In this document: positions 51,425 to 60,725 of the stretch, in pieces
Position numbering within the stretch: position 1 is the first letter of the stretch
Layout: the number at the start of each line of letters is the position of its first letter
Source: Saccharothrix sp. NRRL B-16348
GTDB lineage: Bacteria > Actinomycetota > Actinomycetes > Mycobacteriales > Pseudonocardiaceae
Direction: 5' to 3'
Length of the DNA: 64,000 nt
NCBI RefSeq assembly: GCF_001280085.1
Contig: NZ_LGED01000269.1
Coordinates: 62,001-126,000 of the forward strand
Program-made: the position numbers and the translations under genes
Notes under the pieces: model-generated
Seen by the model: only the letters and a program-made list of their open reading frames with translations
Database searches by the model: none
What the model was told of the DNA's origin: nothing

Positions 51425-54352
51425 TCAGCTCTCCTTGACCCCGTCCAGCGGGGGGCCGGCGGGCCGGGAGGCGGCCCGGCGAGCCGTGCGGCGACGCGTG
51501 GTCACCGCGGGCGCGCTCGGCTCGACGTGGCCGTTGACCGACTGCTCGGCGACCGGTGCCTGGGGGCTCGCCTGGGCGGCGGGCGGCACCTCCACCGGCG
51601 TGACCGCGACCGGCGTCACCGCGACGGGCGGGGTGACGGGCTCGGGCACCATGGCGGGCTTGGTCACCCGCCGACGGGTCCGCCCGGTCTTGACGGGCTC
51701 GGCAACGGGCGTCGAGGGTGCCTCGACGGCCTGCTCCGCCGTGTCCGCGGCCAGCGCGTGAGCGGGCTGCTCGGCGACGGCCTGCTCCACGACCGGCTGC
51801 TCGGCAACCGGCTCGGCGACCGGCTGCTCGACAGCGGCGGGTTGCCGCGGCCCGGGCTGTTCCGGCGCGGACGGCTCGGGCGCCGTCGACAGCTCGGGCT
51901 CCTCGTCGCCGTGCTTGATGACCGCACCGGCTTCGCGGCGGGCCCGGCGGCGTTGGCGGCGGTCGCGCTTCGGGGTCTCCGGCGCGGCCTCCTCCTCCAC
52001 CAGGGCGGACACGGGCTCGACCGACGTCGGCTGCTCCGCGATCGCCTCGGGCTCCTCGGTCGGCTCCACGGTCTGCTCGGCCACGGGCTCCGGGGTGTCC
52101 GCGTACTTGGCCCGGCGCGACTTGCGGCCACCGCCCTGCTGCTGTTGCTGCTGCGCGGGCTGCTGGGCGGCGCCGTTGCCACCGCCGTTGCCGTGCGCGT
52201 GCATCGGCTCGGTCGTCACGACCAGGCCGCGCCCGCGGCAGTGCTCGCAGGTCGTCGAGAACGCCTCCAGCAGGCCGGTGCCGACCCGCTTGCGCGTCAT
52301 CTGCACCAGACCCAGCGACGTCACCTCCGCCACCTGGTGGCGGGTGCGGTCACGGCCGAGGCACTCGGTCAGCCGGCGCAGCACCAGGTCGCGGTTCGAC
52401 TCCAGCACCATGTCGATGAAGTCGATCACGATGATGCCGCCGATGTCGCGCAACCTGAGCTGGCGGACGATCTCCTCCGCCGCCTCCAGGTTGTTCCGGG
52501 TCACCGTCTCCTCGAGGTTTCCACCCGATCCGGTGAACTTGCCGGTGTTGACGTCGATGACCGTCATCGCCTCGGTGCGGTCGATGACCAGGTAGCCGCC
52601 CGACGGCAGCCAGACCTTGCGGTCCAGCGCCTTGAGCAGCTGCTCGTCGATGCGGTACTCGGTGAACGCGTCGCTGTTGCCCACGTGCTTGCGCAGCCGT
52701 TCCTGCAGGTCGGGCGCGACGTGCCGGACGTAGCCGTCGATGGTCTCCCACGCGTCCGCGCCCTGGACGACGAGCTGGGCGAAGTCCTCGGTGAACAGGT
52801 CGCGCACGACCTTCACCAGCAGGTCCGGCTCTTCGTACAGCAGCTGCGGGGCCTGGGCCTTGGGCGTGTCGGCCTTGTCCTTGATGACCTGCCACTGCGC
52901 CTGCAGGCGGGTGACGTCGCGGGCCAGCTCCTCCTCGGCGATGCCCTCCGAGGCGGTGCGGATGATGACGCCCGCGTCCTCGGGGACGACGCGCTTGAGG
53001 ATGTCCTTGAGGCGCTTGCGCTCGTTGTCGGGCAGCTTGCGGCTGATGCCGGTCGCGCCGCCGCCGGGCACGTAGACCAGGAAGCGGCCGGGCAGGCTGA
53101 TCTGGGTGGTCAGCCGGGCGCCCTTGTGGCCCACCGGGTCCTTGGTGACCTGCACCAGCACGCTGTCGCCGGTCGACAGGGCCTGCTCGATCTTGCGGGC
53201 CTTGCCCTCCAGGCCGGCCGCGTCCCAGTCGACCTCGCCCGCGTACAGCACCGCGTTGCGGCCGCGGCCGATGTCGATGAACGCCGCCTCCATCGAGGGC
53301 AGCACGTTCTGCACCCGGCCGAGGTAGACGTTGCCGACCAGCGAACCGCTGCCCGACGAGGTCACGAAGTGCTCCACCAGGACGCCGTCCTCCAGCACGC
53401 CGATCTGCGTGCGGTCGCCGCGCTCGCGCACCACCATCGTGCGCTCCACGGCCTCGCGGCGGGCCAGGAACTCGGCCTCGGACAGCACCGGGGCACGGCG
53501 GCGACCGGCCTCGCGGCCGTCACGGCGGCGCTGGCGCTTGGCCTCCAGCCGGGTCGACCCGCGGACGCTGCGCACCTCGCTCTGCGCGGCCTCGGAGTCG
53601 GCCTTGTCGTCGCGGGCGTCGCGGCTGGGCTCGCGGACGTGGACGACCGTGTTCGGCGGGTCGTCCTCGCTCGGCGCGGCCTCTTCCTCGGCGCCGGTCT
53701 TGCGGCGGCGGCGGCGCCGACGGCGCCGGCTGCCCGGGCCCTCGTCGTCGGCCGACGCCTCGTCGGCGGTCTCGGCCTCGGCTTCGGCGGCCTCGGCCTG
53801 CTCCTCGCCGTTCTCGTCGTCGCCGTTCTCGTCGCCGACGCCCTTGCCGCGACCGCGGCCACGCCGGCCACGACGACGGCGGCGGCGGCCTTCGCCCTCG
53901 TCACCGGCGTCGTCGGCGGACGCGTGCTCGTCGGTGTCGTCCTCGGTGTCGTCGAGGTCGTCGTCCCGGCTCGCCGGGACCTCCTTGACCACCGGGGTCG
54001 GCGGCAGGAACACCGCGGACGGCGGCGCGAACAGCGGCACCAGCGGCGCGACCTCACGGGTCACCCGCACCGGTTCCTCGGTCTGCTCGTCCACCTCGCC
54101 GGTGACGATGTCGTCCCAGGCCAGGAGGCTCTCGGCGACCTTGAGCGCGAGATCCCGGCTCACGCTCGACTGCGCGCCCTTCACCGTCTCACCGAGGTCG
54201 GCGAGGGCGGCCACCACGTCCTTGCTGCTCGCGCCGAGCAGCTTGGCCAGCGCGTGCACCCGCAGCTTGGCGGGCAAGTCCGCCAGATCCGGGTGTGCGG
54301 GTGTGGCGTTACCCCCGCCGGCGGCTCCGGCAGGCTTTTCCGTGTTCGACAA
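51425..54352 (-). CDS. rne: Ribonuclease E/G family protein with long charged arms
   Basis: The 975-residue protein starts at TTG 54352 with GGAGGAG five bases before it; an in-frame GTG at 54421 lacks such a site. An N-terminal IF2_N-like segment (LRVHALAKLLGASSKDVVAALADLGE) is followed by acidic/Arg-rich arms. The S1 domain is GNVYLGRVQNVLPSMEAAFID, catalytic Asp residues lie in VIDVNTGKFTG and IIVIDFIDM, and the Zn-link is CEHCRGRG. A repetitive P/A/E/Q-rich tail ends the protein. It processes rRNA and mRNA. It is transcribed before rplU with a strong terminator between. Confidence 0.93.
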   Translation of the reverse strand: MSNTEKPAGAAGGGNATPAHPDLADLPAKLRVHALAKLLGASSKDVVAALADLGETVKGAQSSVSRDLALKVAESLLAWDDIVTGEVDEQTEEPVRVTREVAPLVPLFAPPSAVFLPPTPVVKEVPASRDDDLDDTEDDTDEHASADDAGDEGEGRRRRRRGRRGRGRGKGVGDENGDDENGEEQAEAAEAEAETADEASADDEGPGSRRRRRRRRRKTGAEEEAAPSEDDPPNTVVHVREPSRDARDDKADSEAAQSEVRSVRGSTRLEAKRQRRRDGREAGRRRAPVLSEAEFLARREAVERTMVVRERGDRTQIGVLEDGVLVEHFVTSSGSGSLVGNVYLGRVQNVLPSMEAAFIDIGRGRNAVLYAGEVDWDAAGLEGKARKIEQALSTGDSVLVQVTKDPVGHKGARLTTQISLPGRFLVYVPGGGATGISRKLPDNERKRLKDILKRVVPEDAGVIIRTASEGIAEEELARDVTRLQAQWQVIKDKADTPKAQAPQLLYEEPDLLVKVVRDLFTEDFAQLVVQGADAWETIDGYVRHVAPDLQERLRKHVGNSDAFTEYRIDEQLLKALDRKVWLPSGGYLVIDRTEAMTVIDVNTGKFTGSGGNLEETVTRNNLEAAEEIVRQLRLRDIGGIIVIDFIDMVLESNRDLVLRRLTECLGRDRTRHQVAEVTSLGLVQMTRKRVGTGLLEAFSTTCEHCRGRGLVVTTEPMHAHGNGGGNGAAQQPAQQQQQQGGGRKSRRAKYADTPEPVAEQTVEPTEEPEAIAEQPTSVEPVSALVEEEAAPETPKRDRRQRRRARREAGAVIKHGDEEPELSTAPEPSAPEQPGPRQPAAVEQPVAEPVAEQPVVEQAVAEQPAHALAADTAEQAVEAPSTPVAEPVKTGRTRRRVTKPAMVPEPVTPPVAVTPVAVTPVEVPPAAQASPQAPVAEQSVNGHVEPSAPAVTTRRRTARRAASRPAGPPLDGVKES

Positions 54353-54543
54353 TGCAGCTCCTCCGCCCCCGGGCGCGTCCCAACCGACGCGGCCGCGCAG
54401 GGGCCTCTCTTGTCCACTCACCGCCGCGGCTGGCGGCGGGAATCCTTGCCTCGCGCTGTGGCGCCCACCCGTGGGGCACGCGGCACAGCAGGTCCTATAA
54501 CACTTTCGACGACGCCGTCAGCGCCGCTCCGATCACCGCCCGG

Positions 54544-55326
54544 TCAGACCTCCGCCGCCCTGTCCAGGGCAAGCGGGTCGACCAGGCCGCCTTCATCGTC
54601 CAGCCGCCCCTGCGCCATCCGGGTCGCCTTCGCGGGGACCGGCGGAACCAGGTCGGCGACGACTCGGAGCGCACTCAGCACGTCGTCGGGCCTCACGGTA
54701 GGGGTTGTCTGCCGTACGACCGTCATGAGTATCCCACACGGCTGTGACAAATCTCGTGCATCGTGTCCGGCGTCGCTCGAATGCACCCCTGCCGGTGCCT
54801 CCACCTGGGCCGACACGATCGCCGGCCGGACGTCCACGATCTTCTTCCCGTCCTTGGTCAGGCGCTCGACCTCGACGGACCCGGCGCCCATCAGCGCCGC
54901 CACGGCTTCGGTCAGCTCTTCGGGCGACACGCCGGGCAACTCCACCCGCCACGCGCTGGCCTCGATCCGCTCGGGCAGCGTGCCGCCGGCCGACTGGACG
55001 ACCTCCAGCACGTCGAGCCCGGGCGGCAGCACGGCGTCCAGGGCGGTCCGCAGCGCCTCCGGGTCGACCCGGTCGACGACGGACACCTCGACGTACTCGG
55101 CCTCGCTCGCCACGCCCGTGGGCGCCGCACCCACCCATGACACCTTCGGGTGAGGGCTGAAGCCCTGGGAATAGGCCATGGGGACGCCTGCCCGACGCAA
55201 CGCGCGCTCGAACGTGCGCGCGATGTCACGATGTGACGTGAACCGCAGCCGACCGCGCTTGGCGTAGCGCAGTCGCAGCTTCTGCACAGGTGCGGCCGAC
55301 GGGTTGGGCTGCTGCTGGCGGCTCAG
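54544..55326 (-). CDS. TIGR03936 family radical SAM-associated protein (DUF2344)
   Basis: The family core is VQKLRLRYAKRGRLRFTSHRDIARTFERALRRAGVPMAYSQGFSPHPKVSW. Homologues start MSRQ..., and here the matching codon is CTG at 55326, preceded by GGGGAG at a five-base distance; the nearest standard start is a GTG at 55371. Length is about 260 residues. In other actinobacteria it lies directly next to the TIGR03960 radical SAM gene; here six kilobases of other genes intervene. The molecular function is unknown; a link to rRNA/tRNA modification is only inferred from context. Confidence 0.88.
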   Translation of the reverse strand: MSRQQQPNPSAAPVQKLRLRYAKRGRLRFTSHRDIARTFERALRRAGVPMAYSQGFSPHPKVSWVGAAPTGVASEAEYVEVSVVDRVDPEALRTALDAVLPPGLDVLEVVQSAGGTLPERIEASAWRVELPGVSPEELTEAVAALMGAGSVEVERLTKDGKKIVDVRPAIVSAQVEAPAGVHSSDAGHDARDLSQPCGILMTVVRQTTPTVRPDDVLSALRVVADLVPPVPAKATRMAQGRLDDEGGLVDPLALDRAAEV

Positions 55327-55548
55327 AGCTACTCCCCTTGGGTGCCGGGTGGCCCGCGACGGGGTGAGCACCCCAACGGTCCACGCTCCTACTCCACGAG
55401 GACGGTACCTTGGACCTGTTCGGCACCGTTGCGCTTGTCTGCTCCGCCCCGTCTGGCTACGGTCCGGCAGCAGCAGTCCGATCGACGGTTCGCCCCTGAC
55501 GTCGGCTCGACGGCTCCCCCGTCACCGGTCCAGCCCTGGAGGTCCCCC

Positions 55549-57030
55549 GTGCCTCTGCACCGCCGCGTCCAAGCGGTCGCGGTCAGCGCGGCGCTGCTCG
55601 CGACCGGCTGCCTCTCGGTGACCGCGTCCGCGGCCGAGCCCGAGGCGCCGGCGCCCGCGGTGGACTGCGTGCAGCCCGGTCCGACGCTGCGCTACCTGGT
55701 CGTGTTCCCCCCCGGCACCAGCGCGCCGCTGGCCGACGCGCAGATCACCGCGGCGTGCGGCACGACCGCCCACTACTACCCGCAGATCGCGGTGGCCGTC
55801 GCCGTGTCGCCGGACCCGCGCTTCGGGCAGCACATCGGCCCGGACCGGGCGTACAGCGCGCAGGCCGACGGCCTGTCCAAGCGCAACGGGGCGCCGGCCA
55901 GGCAGAAGAAGAAGGACGACGAGACGACCGGTGCGCGCGCCGCGGGCGGCACGGCGGACCGCACGGCCGAGCAGTGGGACATGGACCTGATCCGGGCGGC
56001 CGAGGCGCACGCGGTGAGCACGGGCAGCCGGGACGTGGTGGTGGGCGTGCTCGACTCGGGCATCGACCCGACGCACCCCGACCTGGTCGGCGCGCTGGAC
56101 CCGGCGCTGTCCGCCGGCTGCACGACCGGCGTCGCGGACCCGTCCCCGGCCGCGTGGGCGCCGACGACGTCCGGGCACGGCACGCACGTCGCGGGCACGA
56201 TCGCGGCGGCCGACGACGGCCTCGGCACGACGGGGGTCGCGCCGGGCGTGCGGATCGCGTCGGTGAAGGTCGTGGACGACGCCGGGTTCATCTACCCCGA
56301 GTACGCGGTGTGCGGGTTCATGTGGGCCGCCGAACGGGGCATGACCATCACCAACAACAGCTACTTCATCGACCCGTGGGTGTTCACCTGCCAGGACGAG
56401 CAGGGCCAGTCCGTGGTGTACGAGGCGGTGCGGCGGGCGGTCGAGCACGCGTCCGGGCGGGGCGTGCTGACGGTGGCGGCGGCGGGCAACGCGGCGGCCG
56501 ACCTGACCAAGCCGGGCCGGGACGCGCTGAGCCCGACCAACGCCGCGCCGGAGGACGTCCGGCCGCGGCCGGTGGACACCACGTGCCTCGTGCTGCCGGC
56601 GCAGCTGCGCAACGTGGTGGCGGTGTCGTCGATCGGCGCGGACAGGGTGAAGGCCGGGTACAGCTCCTACGGCCTCGGCGCGGTGGACGTGACCGCGCCG
56701 GGCGGCGACCGCAGGCAGGCGCCGGACGACGGGCGGGGCGGGTGCGTGCTGTCGACCGTGCCGTCCGCCGGTTACGACTACTCGTGCGGCACGTCGATGG
56801 CCGCGCCGCACGTGTCCGGGGTGGCGGCGCTGCTGGCGTCCACGCACCCCGGCGCCAGCGCGCTGGACCTGTCGAAGATGCTCAACGCGCAGGCGGAGAC
56901 GCTGGCGTGCCCGGCGGACTACGACCTCAACGGCACGGGTGTGCAGGACGCGTTCTGCACGGGCCACTCCGAGTACAACGGCTTCTACGGCCACGGCATG
57001 GTCGACGCGCTCGCCGCCGTGCGGGAGTAG
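55549..57030 (+). CDS. Secreted S8 family serine peptidase (subtilase, mycosin-like)
   Basis: The protein has 493 residues from GTG 55549 behind GGAGG. The signal peptide ends SVTASA; an alternative lipoprotein-like cysteine lies at LLATGC. A pro-region follows, then the triad Asp169 (VGVLDSGIDPTHPD), His210 (SGHGTHVAG) and Ser416 (CGTSMAAPHVSG). Cysteine pairs suit an exported enzyme. No ESX genes or C-terminal anchor are seen, so it is likely free in the medium. It is convergent with the LuxR-type gene, with one base between stops. Confidence 0.92.
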   Translation: MPLHRRVQAVAVSAALLATGCLSVTASAAEPEAPAPAVDCVQPGPTLRYLVVFPPGTSAPLADAQITAACGTTAHYYPQIAVAVAVSPDPRFGQHIGPDRAYSAQADGLSKRNGAPARQKKKDDETTGARAAGGTADRTAEQWDMDLIRAAEAHAVSTGSRDVVVGVLDSGIDPTHPDLVGALDPALSAGCTTGVADPSPAAWAPTTSGHGTHVAGTIAAADDGLGTTGVAPGVRIASVKVVDDAGFIYPEYAVCGFMWAAERGMTITNNSYFIDPWVFTCQDEQGQSVVYEAVRRAVEHASGRGVLTVAAAGNAAADLTKPGRDALSPTNAAPEDVRPRPVDTTCLVLPAQLRNVVAVSSIGADRVKAGYSSYGLGAVDVTAPGGDRRQAPDDGRGGCVLSTVPSAGYDYSCGTSMAAPHVSGVAALLASTHPGASALDLSKMLNAQAETLACPADYDLNGTGVQDAFCTGHSEYNGFYGHGMVDALAAVRE

Positions 57031-57031
57031 G

Positions 57032-59728
57032 TCAGGCGGAGTACTGGTCCTGGTGGCGGCGCAACGCGCCCGCGAGGTCCGCGCGGCCGGCGATGCCGAG
57101 CTTGCGGTAGGCGCCGGACAGGTGCAGCTCGACCGTGCGGCGGGTGAGGAACAGGGCTTCGGCGATCTGCCGGTTGGTCAGGCCACGCGCGGCCATGCCC
57201 GCGACGCGGGTCTCCTGCTTGGTCAGCCCGTGCACGGTGCCGTGCGCGGTGGCCGGCTCGCACGCGCGCAGTTCCTCCGCGGCGCGGCGGATCAGCGGCT
57301 TGGACTCGCACCGGGCGCTGAGCTCGACGGCCTGCCGCAGGTGCGGGATGGCGCGTTCGGCCTGGCCGCGGCGGCGCAGTTGGGCGCCCAGTTCCAGCAA
57401 CGCCTCGGCGTGCAGGAGGCGGGCGACGGATCCGGTCAGGTAGTCCACCGCCTTGAGCAGCGCGCGGGTCGCGGCTTCGTCGTCGGTGGTGAGGCCGACG
57501 GAGACCAGCGCGGTGCCCATGGCGCGGGGTGTGCCCCAGCGCTTGGCGCGGGCCAGGTCTTCGGCGGCCAGCTGGGCGGCGGCCTCGCGGCGGCCCAGCG
57601 CGAGGTGCGCCCGGACGGCCGACGCCCGCCAGGGCAGCACCGCCGGACTGTCTATTTTGGACGCGGTGAGTCTTCGCCCGCACTCGAGCAGGTCCGCGAG
57701 CGCGCCCGCCGGGTCGCCGGTGGCGAGCTTGAGCCTGCCCCGCGCGAACAGCGTCACGTTGTGCTGGAACAGCTCCGGCAGCTCGTCGGCGAAACCGTGG
57801 CGCGCCAGCAGGTCGCGCGCCTCCTCGAACCGGCCCAGGTCGACCAGCACCTCCGCCAGCCTGGCCGCGCACAGGATCGCCATGGGGCACACCGCGACCG
57901 CGCCGAGCTCGTCGAACAGCCGCAGCTGCCACTTGAGGAACGTCTTGGCGCGCACCAGTTCGCCGCGGGCGAGGAAGTCCATGCCGTGCGCCATCGACAC
58001 GACCGTGCCCTTGCGCAGGTGGTAGTCGTGCGGCTCGGCCTCGCTGCCGATCATGCGGCGGAACCGCTCGGCCAGGTCGGGCGCGTCGGCCATGAAGCAC
58101 GTGCTGACGGTGAACACGAACGGCTGGACGAACACGTCGACCCGCTCGCCCTCCAACGCCTCGGCGGCGTACCGGACGGCGTCCTCGGCCGACTCGCCGC
58201 GCAACGCGTGCCCGAGGGACAGCAACGCGGAGTGGACCTGCCGCAGCCTCGGCGCGCGCGGCACCTCCGACTCCAGCTCGTCGGTGAACATGCTGGCGCG
58301 CAACGCGAGGCCGACGTTGTTGCCCGCGCTCGCCAGGTACGACAGGACCCGCAGCTCCCACGACTCGTCGTGCTCCTGCGACGTGAGGCGGGACACCAGT
58401 TGCAGACCGATGGACACGGCCAGGCGCGCTTCCGGGCCGCTGCACAGCCGCAGCAGCATGGTGACGGCCTGTCCGGCGGCGGAGCGGGCGTCGTCGGCGT
58501 GGGCCAGGGCGTCCCGGAGCCGGTCCATGCCCGCGGCGGGGTCGACGAGGAACGTGATGTGCACGAGTTCGAGCTGGACGGCGAGGCGTTCGTCGGAGGA
58601 CAGCCGTTCCTCCAGCGCGCGTTCCAGGTAGTCCTGTGCGGCGTCGAGGCGGTCGTCGTGGGTCGCCTTGCGCGCCGCGCGGCGCAGGATCTCCACGCCC
58701 CACGGGAGCGGCACGGCGCGCGCTCCGCGCAGGTGTTCGGCGATCCGTTCGTCGGGCGCGCCCGCGTCCCGCAGCAGCACGGCGGCGCGCGCGTGGTCGG
58801 CGGCCCTGGTGGCGACCGGCAGATCGGCCAGCACCGCGTTGCGCAGGTACGTGTGGGCGAAGCCGAGGGGGTAGTCGTCGCGGAACACACGCAGCCGCAC
58901 CAGACCGTCGATGAGCCGCAGCGCGCGCCGTGGTTCGACGTCCGCCAACGCGGCCAGCCGGTCCGCGGTCGCGTCCTCGCCCAGCACGGCCGCCGCGCGC
59001 ACCACCTCCGCCGCGCCCTCGGCACGGCGCAGCCGCACCCGTAACGCCGCGCCGATGTCCGCCGAGCCCAACGCGTGCACGTCGGCCGCGGTCATGCCCG
59101 GGCGGAGCTGGTCGGCCAGCGCGCCGAGCAACTTGGGGTTGCCCCTGGTCACGTCACGGCAGGCCGCCGCGGGCGCGTCACCCACCAGGGCGGACACCGC
59201 GTCCACGTCCAGGCCGGTCAGCTCGACGTGCTCGTGGTGCGCGCCGACCAGTTCGGGCAACGTCACCTCGCCGACCGGCGACTGACCGGTGGTGGCGGCG
59301 AGCACGACCGCCAACGGCCGGTCGGCGACCCGGCGCAGCACGTAGGCCAGGCTGCGCAGGGACCAGCTGTCGGCCAGGTCGACGTCGTCGACGGCCAGCA
59401 GGAGGGGCCCGCGGTCCAGCGCGGAGAGGACCACGCGGTGGAACCAGTCCAGCGGCTCGGCCGGCCCGTCGCGCAGGCCTTGCGCCAGCCTGGTGACCAC
59501 GCCGCCGCGCAGGTCGCTCTCCAGCCGCGCCCCGGTCGCGGTCGCCACCGTGAAGCCGAGGTCGCGGGCGTGGTCGGCGACGGCGGTCAGCAGGGCCGAC
59601 TTGCCGATGCCGATCTCACCGGTGACCAGCAGGGTCGTGGTCCGGGCCGCGAGCACGCGGTGCAGCACCGAGCGGGCGGCGCGCAGTTCGCGGTCCCGGC
59701 CGGACAATGTCGGGTTCGATGCCGTCAC
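57032..59728 (-). CDS. Large ATP-binding LuxR-family (LAL) transcriptional regulator
   Basis: The protein has 898 residues from GTG 59728 (GGAG seven bases upstream). The AAA domain has Walker A TGEIGIGKSALLTAV and Walker B LLLAVDDVDLADSW. A long TPR-like helical middle follows. The C-terminal LuxR HTH is LTKQETRVAGMAARGLTNRQIAEALFLTRRTVELHL. LAL proteins often activate secondary metabolite or catabolic operons; no biosynthetic cluster is in this window. A 16-bp palindrome upstream may be its own binding site. Confidence 0.92.
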   Translation of the reverse strand: MTASNPTLSGRDRELRAARSVLHRVLAARTTTLLVTGEIGIGKSALLTAVADHARDLGFTVATATGARLESDLRGGVVTRLAQGLRDGPAEPLDWFHRVVLSALDRGPLLLAVDDVDLADSWSLRSLAYVLRRVADRPLAVVLAATTGQSPVGEVTLPELVGAHHEHVELTGLDVDAVSALVGDAPAAACRDVTRGNPKLLGALADQLRPGMTAADVHALGSADIGAALRVRLRRAEGAAEVVRAAAVLGEDATADRLAALADVEPRRALRLIDGLVRLRVFRDDYPLGFAHTYLRNAVLADLPVATRAADHARAAVLLRDAGAPDERIAEHLRGARAVPLPWGVEILRRAARKATHDDRLDAAQDYLERALEERLSSDERLAVQLELVHITFLVDPAAGMDRLRDALAHADDARSAAGQAVTMLLRLCSGPEARLAVSIGLQLVSRLTSQEHDESWELRVLSYLASAGNNVGLALRASMFTDELESEVPRAPRLRQVHSALLSLGHALRGESAEDAVRYAAEALEGERVDVFVQPFVFTVSTCFMADAPDLAERFRRMIGSEAEPHDYHLRKGTVVSMAHGMDFLARGELVRAKTFLKWQLRLFDELGAVAVCPMAILCAARLAEVLVDLGRFEEARDLLARHGFADELPELFQHNVTLFARGRLKLATGDPAGALADLLECGRRLTASKIDSPAVLPWRASAVRAHLALGRREAAAQLAAEDLARAKRWGTPRAMGTALVSVGLTTDDEAATRALLKAVDYLTGSVARLLHAEALLELGAQLRRRGQAERAIPHLRQAVELSARCESKPLIRRAAEELRACEPATAHGTVHGLTKQETRVAGMAARGLTNRQIAEALFLTRRTVELHLSGAYRKLGIAGRADLAGALRRHQDQYSA

Positions 59729-59803
59729 CGGAAAGCTCCGATCTGCTGCGGCGCAGCCGGGGCGGTGGATCGCCGACCACCACGGTAGGACACCTGTCCA
59801 GTC

Positions 59804-59819
59804 CCTTCGGTACCGAAGG
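59804..59819. promoter_or_regulatory. Perfect palindrome upstream of the LAL regulator
   Basis: CCTTCGGTACCGAAGG is a perfect 16-bp palindrome about 76 bp before the regulator start. A further half-site, CCTTCGGT, lies at 59844-59851, 40 bp away. It is a candidate autoregulatory operator. Confidence 0.5.
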
Positions 59820-59983
59820 ATCGCGATGGCGGTCGCGGAATTTCCTTCGGTGCCCACCGTAGAGACGCGACGCCGGTCCTCGACCAGAATCGGGACCGAC
59901 TTCCGCGAGCCGATTCGCCGGCCTCGCGAACAATGCGCGCGCCCGGCCGGGCATAACTTTCCGGTCGACCGACGGCGGCCTTT

Positions 59984-60517
59984 TCAGTGCCACTCCCGCA
60001 ACGCCCGGCGCAGGATCTTCATCGCGGTGTAGACCCGCGACTTCACGGTGCCCTCCGGGATGCCGAGCACAATCGCCGCCTCACGCACCGTGCGACCGCG
60101 CACGTAGGTCTCGTAGATCGCGGCGCGGTGCTCCTCGCCGAGCCTGCCGATGACGTCGTTGAGCACCATGATGGACAGCCGCTGCTCGGTCCCGTCCTCG
60201 ACCTCGACCGAGTCCGGGCTGGTCAGCTCTACTTCGTGAGGCCTGGCCCGCCTCGTGCGCCACCCGTCGATGACGATCCTCCTGGCCACGGTGAGCAGCC
60301 AGCCGCGCAGCATCCGCGGGTCGCGGACCAGCGTCTCGGCGTTCTGCCACGCACGGATCAACGTCTCCTGGACCACGTCCTCGGCCCACTGCCGATCGCG
60401 GTTGGTCAGGCCGAGCACGTGGGCGTACAAACCGCCCTTGAACTGCTCGTACAGCGTGGTGACGAGTTCTTCCCCGGACCGCTCGCCACTCATTCCGACA
60501 CCGCCCGCTGAATTCAT
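59984..60517 (-). CDS. ECF-type sigma-70 family sigma factor
   Basis: The protein has 177 residues from ATG 60517 (an inner ATG at 60493 is possible). Region 2 includes LTNRDRQWAEDVVQETLIRAWQN, and region 4 includes YVRGRTVREAAIVLGIPEGTVKSRVYTAMKILRRAL. No anti-sigma gene is adjacent, so control may be by expression or by an unlinked anti-sigma. It is divergent from the ferric-reductase-like gene, with a Crp-type box between them. Confidence 0.92.
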   Translation of the reverse strand: MNSAGGVGMSGERSGEELVTTLYEQFKGGLYAHVLGLTNRDRQWAEDVVQETLIRAWQNAETLVRDPRMLRGWLLTVARRIVIDGWRTRRARPHEVELTSPDSVEVEDGTEQRLSIMVLNDVIGRLGEEHRAAIYETYVRGRTVREAAIVLGIPEGTVKSRVYTAMKILRRALREWH

Positions 60518-60619
60518 GGGGCAATCGACCTCCCGGAGTTCGCGCGCGGCGGGGCGAATGACACTTCCGCGAACGTACTACAACTCGGGATCACCGCCGA
60601 CACTCCCTGCGGCTTATCA

Positions 60620-60635
60620 TGTGATGTAGATCACA
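60620..60635. promoter_or_regulatory. Crp/GlxR-type binding site in the sigma/ferric-reductase divergent region
   Basis: TGTGATGTAGATCACA is a perfect match to TGTGA-N6-TCACA. It is 103 bp from the sigma start and 91 bp from the ferric-reductase-like start. Actinobacterial Crp/GlxR (cAMP-responsive) proteins bind this motif. Confidence 0.75.
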
Positions 60636-60725
60636 CATCTTAATTGAACCTTCCATCGAACCGTCGCACCCGACGTTCGTAGTTCCTCTCAGAGGGTGAC
60701 TCACGCCATTAACAGGGGGTGGCAC

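Noticed and set aside
50960..55153. A 1397-codon plus-strand open frame across rplU, rne and the TIGR03936 gene
   Set aside because: The translation is alternating Leu/Arg/Gly/Ala repeats with no domain, and it covers three known genes on the other strand.
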